Below are positions 24,787-32,002 of a stretch of DNA of 39,131 bases, piece by piece. The notes beneath the pieces are model-generated. The model was not told where the DNA came from. It saw only the letters and a list, made by a program, of their open reading frames with translations, and made no database searches. The stretch's first letter is position 1. Each line of letters begins with the position of its first letter. Source of the stretch: Sphingobacteriales bacterium (GTDB taxonomy: Bacteria; Bacteroidota; Bacteroidia; Chitinophagales; Chitinophagaceae); the NCBI GenBank assembly GCA_016185185.1, contig JACPOD010000055.1:1-39131 (forward strand), given 5' to 3'. Made by a program: the position numbers and the translations under genes.

Positions 24787-27213
24787 CTAACTCTTTAATT
24801 TAAATTCCAGCGGGATATTAATCTTCACACTAAAGTTTCTTCCCATATTGTACACACCGGTTCTTCCGGTTACTAAATTCTCTGCCGTATATTTTAAACG
24901 GCTTAAATGATTTTGATAAGCTACATCTGTTACATTCATTACATGAAAACTAACAGAACAGATGGTTTTGTTTTTGCTTACCAGTTCAGCATTGATACCC
25001 GTATTTATTAACGAATATCCTTTAGTAGATGTTTCCGTATTAAAAGCTGTAAAAGCATTGTTTTGTTTGAAAGTATTGTCCAACTCCGCACTTATGGATA
25101 CATTACGTATCATCTTTCCTTTTTTTAAAAAATCGCCACGCAACTGAGTGATCAATCTTGCTGCCGGAATCAGAGGAATATTTTTTATTCCATCAATTAA
25201 CTTACTGAATTTACCATTTACTACTGAAAATGTATTTTCAATATGCAGCCAGTCCAATGGATGTGGATGGATATCTAAATTCAATTCTATACCGGCAAGA
25301 TTAGCCCGTTGCTGCTGAAATTTAAAAGCGGTTGCATTGTTAATTAATGAATCTCCACCAAATACAGATTCCAGTTTTTGATAAAAGATAAAGTTGCTGA
25401 TATTATTATTATAAACATTTACCTGGAAAGAAATGTGTTCATTATTTACTTCCAGCCCTGCATCAACCTGTAAACTTGTTTCTGATTTTAAATTAAGATT
25501 GCCGTATTCATACCGATTGGTTCCTTCATGTTCGCCATTCGAAGCTAATTCCGGTAAACTGGGAGCACGGTAACCTCTTGCGAGGTTAAACCGTAATAAC
25601 ACATTCTTATTAGCTTCATAACTTAATCCTGCACTACCAGACAGATTTGAAAACGATTTAGAAAATGAAGCAAATTTTTCATCATTTCCTTCCATTGTTT
25701 TTTTGCCATTAACCGTACGGGTATCAAAACGAATACCGCCACTTAATGTAAGTTTATCCATTTGTTTTTTGCTGAATATAAACACACCTTCATCTGTCAG
25801 GTCATAATTTGGTATCAGTTTTTCATCTCCTTTATTGGTATTATTTTGCTGCATACCACTTACACCGATAGAAGTACGCCAGTTATTTTTTTCAGGAAAG
25901 TGGAATTGAATATTTTCTGTAACTGTTTTTAAGTCGAATGATAAATTGGCTGCGGAAGGATTATCAGCATTACCATGTTCTACCCTTTGATTTTCCTGGA
26001 AACCAATTACCGCAGTCAATCTTGATTTACCAATATTAAAACTGTTATCACTTATATACTTGGTATGTTTTATGTCCTGGAAAGGAACTAATGGAATGAT
26101 GGATTTAAAATCAGAAAAAGAACCTCTTGCTTCACCGCCACCAGCAACAGTTTTTATAAAATATCCTTCATCATCCCTGTTACCCTCTATTACACCTAAT
26201 GTTTGATTAAACTTACTGAAGATGATACGACTAAACCCCCAGCTACCATTATAGCCTGCGTAACCTCCAAAATTCCGGTCTTTAAATTTTGAATTCAACA
26301 CATATCCATCATATTTGTTTTTATAATCTGCAGCTGCTTTATATGTTCCGTAAACATTCCAGTTAAATCCATTTTTATTTCCGGCGATATTTCCATGGAA
26401 AGAACGGAGCCTGTTGTTGGACTGATAATTAGAAAAAAGGTTTCCATTGATAGTATTATTGGCTATAGGAGAATTGGTAATGATGTTAACAACCCCGGCC
26501 ATAGCATCACTACCATAAATTAAGGAAGAAGGGCCTTTCAAAATTTCTACTTTACTTACACTTAATTCATCTATTTCAATTCCATGTTCATCGCCCCATT
26601 GCTGACCTTCCTGCCTTACTCCATCATTTAAAACTACTACCCTGTTATATCCCAATCCACGTATAACTGGTTTGGCAATTGCCGGACCAGTTGATACGGT
26701 TGCAATACCTCCTTTCTTTGTTAATGCTTCAATAAGATTTGGGGCTACTCCATTAAATAAATCCTGTTTCCTGATTAATGAAACGGCAACGGGGCTTTTC
26801 TTTAATTGGGTGGCGGAAGAAACACCCGTTACAATCACCGCATCATTTTCCACTACAGCCAGTGATAAAGAATAATCTTTCTTTACATCATTATTAAACT
26901 CCACATATTCTGAAACAGTACTGTAGCCCACATAGCTTATCTCCACCAAATGTTTCCCGGATGGAATATTGGCAACAGAAAAATTACCATCTGCATCAGT
27001 AACCGCACCTGTTCTTAAATCATTGAAATAAACTGATACACCAGCCAATGGCTTACCCGTTGCCTTGTCTGATATCTTTCCCGAAAAAATACTTTTACCG
27101 GATGCCGATACCACATGAAACATTTTCTCTTCTGAAAATTTTTTTTGAGCCAAAAGAAAAACAGGTGTAACTAAAAAAATAAAAACTGTTCCTTTCAAAA
27201 AGCCTTTCTTCAT
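24787..27213 (-). CDS. TonB-dependent outer-membrane receptor, probably metal-linked
   Basis: Energy-coupled outer-membrane importer of 808 residues. The signal peptide spans about 1-22, then comes a carboxypeptidase-regulatory-like domain (about 38-115, GKISDKATGKPLAGVSVYFND). Next is a plug (about 125-245) with PVIRGLGYNRVVVLNDGVRQ, EILKGPSSLIYGSDAMAGVV and INIITN-type ends, and a 22-strand barrel to a C-terminal aromatic-type end. The plug loop GQQWGDEHGIEID resembles that of zinc-type (ZnuD-like) receptors, by recall. It follows the MerC-like gene by 15 bases, so both are one operon with a MerC-side promoter. Its substrate (zinc, another metal chelate or a siderophore) is inferred. Confidence 0.88.
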   Translation of the reverse strand: MKKGFLKGTVFIFLVTPVFLLAQKKFSEEKMFHVVSASGKSIFSGKISDKATGKPLAGVSVYFNDLRTGAVTDADGNFSVANIPSGKHLVEISYVGYSTVSEYVEFNNDVKKDYSLSLAVVENDAVIVTGVSSATQLKKSPVAVSLIRKQDLFNGVAPNLIEALTKKGGIATVSTGPAIAKPVIRGLGYNRVVVLNDGVRQEGQQWGDEHGIEIDELSVSKVEILKGPSSLIYGSDAMAGVVNIITNSPIANNTINGNLFSNYQSNNRLRSFHGNIAGNKNGFNWNVYGTYKAAADYKNKYDGYVLNSKFKDRNFGGYAGYNGSWGFSRIIFSKFNQTLGVIEGNRDDEGYFIKTVAGGGEARGSFSDFKSIIPLVPFQDIKHTKYISDNSFNIGKSRLTAVIGFQENQRVEHGNADNPSAANLSFDLKTVTENIQFHFPEKNNWRTSIGVSGMQQNNTNKGDEKLIPNYDLTDEGVFIFSKKQMDKLTLSGGIRFDTRTVNGKKTMEGNDEKFASFSKSFSNLSGSAGLSYEANKNVLLRFNLARGYRAPSLPELASNGEHEGTNRYEYGNLNLKSETSLQVDAGLEVNNEHISFQVNVYNNNISNFIFYQKLESVFGGDSLINNATAFKFQQQRANLAGIELNLDIHPHPLDWLHIENTFSVVNGKFSKLIDGIKNIPLIPAARLITQLRGDFLKKGKMIRNVSISAELDNTFKQNNAFTAFNTETSTKGYSLINTGINAELVSKNKTICSVSFHVMNVTDVAYQNHLSRLKYTAENLVTGRTGVYNMGRNFSVKINIPLEFKLKS

Positions 27214-27228
27214 TTTACTTAAAATAAA

Positions 27229-27639
27229 TTAATGATTGCAATCGTCTGCATGGTAATGGTTCGCTACCCTGCATAAACGATAATTGACAAAATGCGCTGA
27301 AACAATTAATATAACGGCCGGGAACAAAAACCAATTTTCATATTCAGGAAGGAACTGTTTGGTCAGTAATGCAATTATTCCTACAGAAAATAGTATAAGT
27401 GCTATGGTATGATGATGATGTTTTTTGTACCCGTGGTACAAAGAATATATCCCAATGGCAAATGCCAGTATGATCATGAAAGTTTCAAAGAAAAGATTAT
27501 TGACAATGTTTACCCCAAACAACGGAACACTGCTGAATAATAATGGCAATACAGCACAATGTATTGCACAAGCAAGAGATACTGAAATGCCCAATGCATC
27601 TGTATTAAACCGAAATTTAGGATTTATGTGAAATAACAT
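27229..27639 (-). CDS. MerC-like membrane protein
   Basis: A 136-residue inner-membrane protein of the MerC domain family, first known from mercury resistance; about four hydrophobic helices. The paired-cysteine element ACAIHCAVLPLLFS (near residue 22 of the chosen protein) fits MerC. A histidine run (KKHHHH) lies between helices, and the C-terminus ends NHYHADDCNH, so the protein is rich in possible metal ligands. The start at 27639 is chosen: a longer frame to 27675 would cover the palindrome TGTTGCAACA next to the -7 box. With the TonB receptor it forms an apparent metal-transport operon; zinc is the likeliest metal. Confidence 0.82.
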   Translation of the reverse strand: MLFHINPKFRFNTDALGISVSLACAIHCAVLPLLFSSVPLFGVNIVNNLFFETFMIILAFAIGIYSLYHGYKKHHHHTIALILFSVGIIALLTKQFLPEYENWFLFPAVILIVSAHFVNYRLCRVANHYHADDCNH

Positions 27640-27650
27640 AATTGAAACAT

Positions 27651-27660
27651 TGTTGCAACA
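27651..27660. promoter_or_regulatory. Palindromic operator TGTTGCAACA at the MerC start site
   Basis: A perfect ten-base palindrome touching the -7 box of the MerC promoter, so a bound protein would cover the transcription start. A metal-sensing Fur/Zur-family repressor is the likely ligand (inference). Confidence 0.6.
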
Positions 27661-27691
27661 CAAAAATAGAAGCATTTATTTCTCCTTCCAA
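27661..27691 (-). promoter_or_regulatory. Promoter of the MerC-TonB operon
   Basis: Reverse strand TTG at 27691-27689, 20 bases, TATTTTTG at 27668-27661. It is flanked by operator-like sites on both sides (27651-27660 and 27701-27720). Confidence 0.65.
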
Positions 27692-27700
27692 AATTATTAA

Positions 27701-27720
27701 TGCAACAAAATTTGCAACAA
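27701..27720 (-). promoter_or_regulatory. Tandem TTGTTGCA elements upstream of the MerC promoter
   Basis: Two direct copies of TTGTTGCA on the reverse strand, 27720-27713 and 27708-27701, repeat distance 12 bases, about 10 bases upstream of the -33 TTG. The same 8-mer occurs in the start-site palindrome on the forward strand (27650-27657). Confidence 0.55.
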
Positions 27721-27721
27721 A

Positions 27722-28306
27722 TCAGGGGCAATTGCTGGTTGCTATATAACCGGGGCAAATTTGAAAATCGCCATAACCCATTTTGTAATTGGGTTTATCT
27801 TTTGCTGAAAAACTATAATAAATCCTGTAAATGCCATTCTTTTGAAATGCAAAATTTCCTATAAGGTTAAAAAAATAATAGCCAGAACCGTTTACTAATA
27901 AGGAATACCTGAAACCCACATTTAAATAAGGATCCGTTACAACAATTTTTAATTTCGTATATTCTGAAATGGAACCAAACTGACCTGAGAAAGCAATATA
28001 ATTTTTAGCTGGGTTTGGAAATGCCGGCAATATTTTAGGATTGGCTAACACAACTGTATTAGCCATATTTATTGTATCAGAAAAATCAAAAAGACCTAAT
28101 TCTGCTGCGTTGAGATTTGTTGTAAATTTCCAATCATCACTTACATCGCCATAATTGGTGATAAGGTTACCCAAATTATCTGTATACAAAAATCCTGCTA
28201 TTGGAGTTGATGTAGCATACTCCGGCTTTTTTTTCTTACAGGAAAGGTTAAGAAATACCAAAAATAATATAGCAATTGATAAAAGGTATTTTAATGTCTT
28301 TTTCAT
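27722..28306 (-). CDS. Lipoprotein of unknown function
   Basis: A 194-residue lipoprotein; the signal has lipobox LNLSC (Cys23) followed by KKKK, a strongly basic export context. The mature part looks all-beta with many aromatic residues (GYYFFNLIG, IYRIYYSFSAKD). A stretch near 95 reads AFPNPAKNYIAFSGQFG, but it is not a T9SS sorting domain: it is internal and the protein ends in CPGYIATSNCP with two Cys. No named domain recognised. It begins 14 bases after the thiolase stop, so it probably rides the thiolase transcript. The sites at 27701-27720 begin 2 bases past its stop. Confidence 0.75.
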   Translation of the reverse strand: MKKTLKYLLSIAILFLVFLNLSCKKKKPEYATSTPIAGFLYTDNLGNLITNYGDVSDDWKFTTNLNAAELGLFDFSDTINMANTVVLANPKILPAFPNPAKNYIAFSGQFGSISEYTKLKIVVTDPYLNVGFRYSLLVNGSGYYFFNLIGNFAFQKNGIYRIYYSFSAKDKPNYKMGYGDFQICPGYIATSNCP

Positions 28307-28320
28307 TTTGGTGAAAAAAA

Positions 28321-29499
28321 TTAATCGATGTTTTCAATTATACCCGCTATTCCTTGTCCCCCACCAACACATGCAGTTACTATACCAAATTTTTTATTCA
28401 AACGCTTCATGTCATTGGTAATTTGTATAGTTAGTTTGCAGCCGGTACAACCCAACGGATGACCTAAGGCGATAGCACCTCCATTAATATTTACAATTTC
28501 GGGATTTAATTCGAGTGTACGAATAACAGCAAGTGCCTGTGAGGCAAAAGCCTCATTCAATTCTACCAGGTCAATTTGGTTTAAATTCATACCAGCCTGT
28601 TTCAGCACTTTTGGTACGGCTTCCACCGGACCAATTCCCATTATGCGTGGATGTACTCCGGCACTGGCACAATTAACTAAACGGGCTATGGGTTTTAATC
28701 CTAATTCATTTACCATCTTCTCTCCCATTACAATTACGAACGCAGCCCCATCACTGGTTTGAGATGAGTTGCCTGCTGTAACAGTTCCGTTCAGTGCAAA
28801 GGCAGGTTTTAATTTAGATAATGCTTCAATGGTAGTATCAGCCCTTACTCCTTCATCGGTATCTACTAAATAGCTTCTTTTTTGCTTTTTCCCATTGGCA
28901 TCCAAATAAACTTCCTCCACATTTATTGGCAAAATCCCAGTTTTGAAATATCCATTCTGAATAGCATTCATTGCTTTCTTGTGCGAATTGAAAGCAAAAG
29001 CATCCTGGTCATCACGGCTCACATTATATTCTTTGGCTACAGCTTCAGCTGTCAAGCCCATACTCAAATAATAATCAGGTTCATCTTTAGCAATAGAATA
29101 GGCAGGAACTGTTTTCCAACCCGCAGTAGGAACCAAACTCATACTTTCAGTACCCCCGGCAACAATACACTCGGCCTGGCCACTTCTAATTTTTGCAGTA
29201 GCAATGGCAATTGTTTCCAAACCACTGGCGCAATAACGGTTTACGGTCATTCCGGGTGCTTGAAAACCAATAGCCTTGGCTGCAATGATCCTTCCTACCT
29301 GCAAACCCTGTTCTGCTTCCGGAACGGCGTTGCCCACAATTACATCATCCACTCTTTTTGGGTCTAGTTGTGGCACGGAAGCCATCAACCCTTTTATGAC
29401 ATCTACAGCCAGATCATCGGGTCTTGTAAAACGAAAACCTCCACGTTTTGATTTTCCTACAGCGGTTCTAAAACCAGCTACTATATAAGCGTCTTGCAT
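28321..29499 (-). CDS. Acetyl-CoA acyltransferase / thiolase
   Basis: Degradative- or acetoacetyl-type thiolase (acetyl-CoA C-acyltransferase), cytosolic, 392 residues. The active-site triad is complete: nucleophile Cys90 in NRYCASGLE, His347 in ALGHPLG and Cys377 in TACVGGGQG. The covering loop NEAFASQ (315-321) has the usual thiolase II form, and GGTESMS (115-121) marks the family. It could thiolyse beta-ketoacyl-CoA in beta-oxidation or condense two acetyl-CoA. A perfect promoter lies upstream (29536-29565). No FadB-type partner is adjacent. Confidence 0.94.
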   Translation of the reverse strand: MQDAYIVAGFRTAVGKSKRGGFRFTRPDDLAVDVIKGLMASVPQLDPKRVDDVIVGNAVPEAEQGLQVGRIIAAKAIGFQAPGMTVNRYCASGLETIAIATAKIRSGQAECIVAGGTESMSLVPTAGWKTVPAYSIAKDEPDYYLSMGLTAEAVAKEYNVSRDDQDAFAFNSHKKAMNAIQNGYFKTGILPINVEEVYLDANGKKQKRSYLVDTDEGVRADTTIEALSKLKPAFALNGTVTAGNSSQTSDGAAFVIVMGEKMVNELGLKPIARLVNCASAGVHPRIMGIGPVEAVPKVLKQAGMNLNQIDLVELNEAFASQALAVIRTLELNPEIVNINGGAIALGHPLGCTGCKLTIQITNDMKRLNKKFGIVTACVGGGQGIAGIIENID

Positions 29500-29535
29500 A
29501 ATTTATTAAAAGTTGTTTATGCAACTTTCTGATAC

Positions 29536-29565
29536 CAAAAGTAAAACCTTTCCCTGAACCTTCAA
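29536..29565 (-). promoter_or_regulatory. Thiolase promoter
   Basis: Reverse strand TTG at 29565-29563, 19 bases, TACTTTTG at 29543-29536: perfect Bacteroidota consensus. The leader would be about 30 bases. Confidence 0.7.
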
Positions 29566-29604
29566 AAACCTTGGGGCAACTTGTTTTATCTTCGCACCAC
29601 TTTT

Positions 29605-30666
29605 ATGTACCAATTACTCCGCAACTTTCTCTTTTTATTTGACCCTGAAAAGGTCCATTATTTTTCAATGAAGAGTCTTAAGCTTTTTTGCAATTTTGGA
29701 TTTGCAAGAAAATGGTTTCGAAAAAAATTTTGTTTTGATAATAATTCGCTGGAAAGAGATTTCTGGGGGTTACTCTTTAAGAATCCCGTTGGCCTGGCGG
29801 CAGGTTTTGACAAAAATGCCAGGTATTTGAGGGAATTAGAATGTCTTGGCTTTGGTTTTGTTGAAATCGGAACCGTAACACCTTTGCCACAGTTTGGTAA
29901 TGATAAACCAAGGTTGTTTCGTTTGCCCGAAGATAAAGCCATTATTAACCGGATGGGGTTTAATAATGATGGTGTAAAAAAGATTGCCGAAAGATTAAAG
30001 AGTTGGCGGTTGGCAATTGGGAGCAGGCAAAAAAATCAATTCGGTTATGATCTTATCATCGGGGGTAATATTGGTAAAAACAAAATAACTCCAAACGAAG
30101 AAGCCTGGAAAGATTATGAAATATGTTTTAATGAGTTGTTTGATTATGTCAACTATTTTGTGGTGAATGTAAGCAGTCCTAACACCCCCGGGCTGAGAGA
30201 ATTGCAGGAAAAAGATTCTTTAAAAAAAATACTTACACACCTTCAGGACATTAATAAGCAAAAACAAAATTCAAAACCAATACTTTTAAAAATAGCCCCT
30301 GATTTAACAAAATCTCAAATTGATGATGTTATTGACCTTGCTATGGAAATAAAACTGGATGGGTTGGTGGCAACAAATACTACAATTAGTCGTGAATTGT
30401 TAGCTACGAGCCACGAGAAAGTTCAAAATATTGGAACTGGTGGATTGAGTGGTTTACCGGTGAAAAAAAGAAGCACAGAAATATTAAAATATATAACGCA
30501 AAAAACCAATGGTCAACTCCCGGTAATTGCTTCTGGCGGAATTTTTACAGGAGAAGATGCGAGGGAAAAAATTGCTGCAGGAGCATCTTTAGTGCAGGTA
30601 TGGACAGGATTTATTTATGAAGGCCCCATGATTGCTAAAAATATTTGTCAGTATCTTGCCCGCTAA
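29605..30666 (+). CDS. pyrD: Dihydroorotate dehydrogenase (quinone)
   Basis: Fourth step of pyrimidine synthesis: oxidises dihydroorotate to orotate with FMN and passes electrons to a quinone at the membrane. The 353 residues and the N-terminal helix MYQLLRNFLFLFDPEKVHYF mark class 2 (membrane-associated). Motifs are NPVGLAAGFDKNA (about 60), EIGTVTPLPQFGN, VVNVSSPNTPGL with the catalytic Ser base, VATNTT and IASGGIFTGEDA, which binds FMN phosphate. The ATG at 29605 is chosen over a TTG at 29581 because the class-2 N-terminus begins there. The YcxB-like gene follows after 8 bases and terC 5 bases later. Confidence 0.95.
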   Translation: MYQLLRNFLFLFDPEKVHYFSMKSLKLFCNFGFARKWFRKKFCFDNNSLERDFWGLLFKNPVGLAAGFDKNARYLRELECLGFGFVEIGTVTPLPQFGNDKPRLFRLPEDKAIINRMGFNNDGVKKIAERLKSWRLAIGSRQKNQFGYDLIIGGNIGKNKITPNEEAWKDYEICFNELFDYVNYFVVNVSSPNTPGLRELQEKDSLKKILTHLQDINKQKQNSKPILLKIAPDLTKSQIDDVIDLAMEIKLDGLVATNTTISRELLATSHEKVQNIGTGGLSGLPVKKRSTEILKYITQKTNGQLPVIASGGIFTGEDAREKIAAGASLVQVWTGFIYEGPMIAKNICQYLAR

Positions 30667-30674
30667 TTTTTGAT

Positions 30675-31196
30675 ATGGACATTAAAGTACGGCTCAACGA
30701 GCAAATTATCAACAATTCATTAAAACTCCATTACCATTATTTTGGCGCAACCCACAAAAAAAGGTTATTGTTGGTTCCTGTTATACTGGTGGCTGTTTCT
30801 GTTTATTTAATGTATACAGAAATACAGAAATCAAAATTGGGTACTAATTTTTATTTAGGCATTTTATATATAATTTTTGCAATTGCTTATTATTACTATA
30901 TGCTTTACAGAATGAAAAATCTTGGAAAAACACTTTTAAAAAACCTGGGAGAAAACATCAATTTTGACATGGATATTACAGAAAGTTCCATTACAACAAA
31001 ACTGGCTTCCTCCACTACCACTACAGACTGGTCAGCATTTAAAAATGCTATCATAAGCAATGATATTATTTTGTTATACCAGCAAAACAATACGTTCAGC
31101 ATGTTTGAGAAAAGCTTCTTTAATAGTGATGCTGAATTCAATTCGTTTAAAAACATTATTACACAAAATATTCCTGATACCATTCAACACAGTTAA
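30675..31196 (+). CDS. YcxB-like membrane protein (copy 2)
   Basis: A 173-residue protein with the same design as the gene at 17160-17636: an N-terminal soluble stretch, two hydrophobic segments (about 33-51 and 57-75), then a C-terminal domain with TTDWSAFKNAIISNDIILLYQ and a following strand ending in FEKSFF, which suits the YcxB C-terminal fold. Function unknown. It lies 8 bases after pyrD and 5 before terC, in the same direction, so the three genes are probably one transcript. The ATG at 30675 is chosen because the longer frame starts at a TTG inside pyrD. Confidence 0.72.
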   Translation: MDIKVRLNEQIINNSLKLHYHYFGATHKKRLLLVPVILVAVSVYLMYTEIQKSKLGTNFYLGILYIIFAIAYYYYMLYRMKNLGKTLLKNLGENINFDMDITESSITTKLASSTTTTDWSAFKNAIISNDIILLYQQNNTFSMFEKSFFNSDAEFNSFKNIITQNIPDTIQHS

Positions 31197-31201
31197 GCAT
31201 T

Positions 31202-31999
31202 ATGGATTATTTATTTACATCGGAAAGTATTATCAGCTTTTTTGTATTGGTAATATTAGAAGTAGTACTTGGTATTGATAATGTAGTTTTTGTAAGCATT
31301 ATCATGAATCGGTTGAGGGAAGAGAAAGATGAGAAAAAGGCCCGCCGTGCCTGGATGATCAGCGGTATTATTATCCGCAGTTTATTGCTGATGGCATTAG
31401 GGTGGTTATTACAACAAAAAGGTAAACCTGTATTCACATTACTGGATAAAGGGTTTGATCTGGCCAGTTTAGTAATGCTGGCGGGTGGCTTATTTCTTAT
31501 TTACAAAACAGTAAAAGAAATACACCATAAGCTGGAAGGAGAAGATCCCAATGCAGGCAGTAACGGCATAGCCATTACTTTAAGTCAGGCCATTACTCAA
31601 ATCATGCTCATTGATACTGTATTTTCATTTGACAGTATTATTACAGCAGGTGGTACAGCCAAGCATGTAGAAATAATGATTGCTGCTGTGGTAATTGCCA
31701 TGATCATTATGTTTTTATTCAGCCCTAAAATTTCTGCTTTCATACATAAACATCCAACCATAAAAATGCTGGCCCTTTCTTTTTTGGTGATGATTGGATT
31801 AAGTTTGGTAATTGAAGGATGGGCACCGCAACAGGCAGAAGAATTACATCTTAAAAATTACATCTACTTTGGTATGGCTTTTTCATTTGGCGTGGAAGTG
31901 TTAAATATGCTGATGCGTAAAAAACAAGCAAGACAAAGGATCGTTGAATTAAACGAACCACAATTGCAGGAAGAAGGTTATGATGATATGGCCAAATAG
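31202..31999 (+). CDS. TerC-family integral membrane protein
   Basis: A 265-residue inner-membrane protein of the TerC family (linked to tellurite resistance and, in other bacteria, to manganese export or to metalating exoenzymes). The hallmark acidic helices are present: EVVLGIDNVVFVSI (about 20-33) and TVFSFDSIITAGG (about 137-149), each with a conserved Asp in the membrane. Seven to eight hydrophobic segments are visible, with a charged linker (EEKDEKKARRA) after the first. The role here is inferred from the family, with Mn2+ the best guess. It ends 3 bases before the convergent T9SS gene's stop. Confidence 0.88.
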   Translation: MDYLFTSESIISFFVLVILEVVLGIDNVVFVSIIMNRLREEKDEKKARRAWMISGIIIRSLLLMALGWLLQQKGKPVFTLLDKGFDLASLVMLAGGLFLIYKTVKEIHHKLEGEDPNAGSNGIAITLSQAITQIMLIDTVFSFDSIITAGGTAKHVEIMIAAVVIAMIIMFLFSPKISAFIHKHPTIKMLALSFLVMIGLSLVIEGWAPQQAEELHLKNYIYFGMAFSFGVEVLNMLMRKKQARQRIVELNEPQLQEEGYDDMAK

Positions 32000-32002
32000 G
32001 TT

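Noticed and set aside
27640-27675. Longer N-terminus for the MerC-like protein (to 27675)
   Set aside because: It would start inside the promoter, over the -7 box and the TGTTGCAACA palindrome; the family fits the shorter start.
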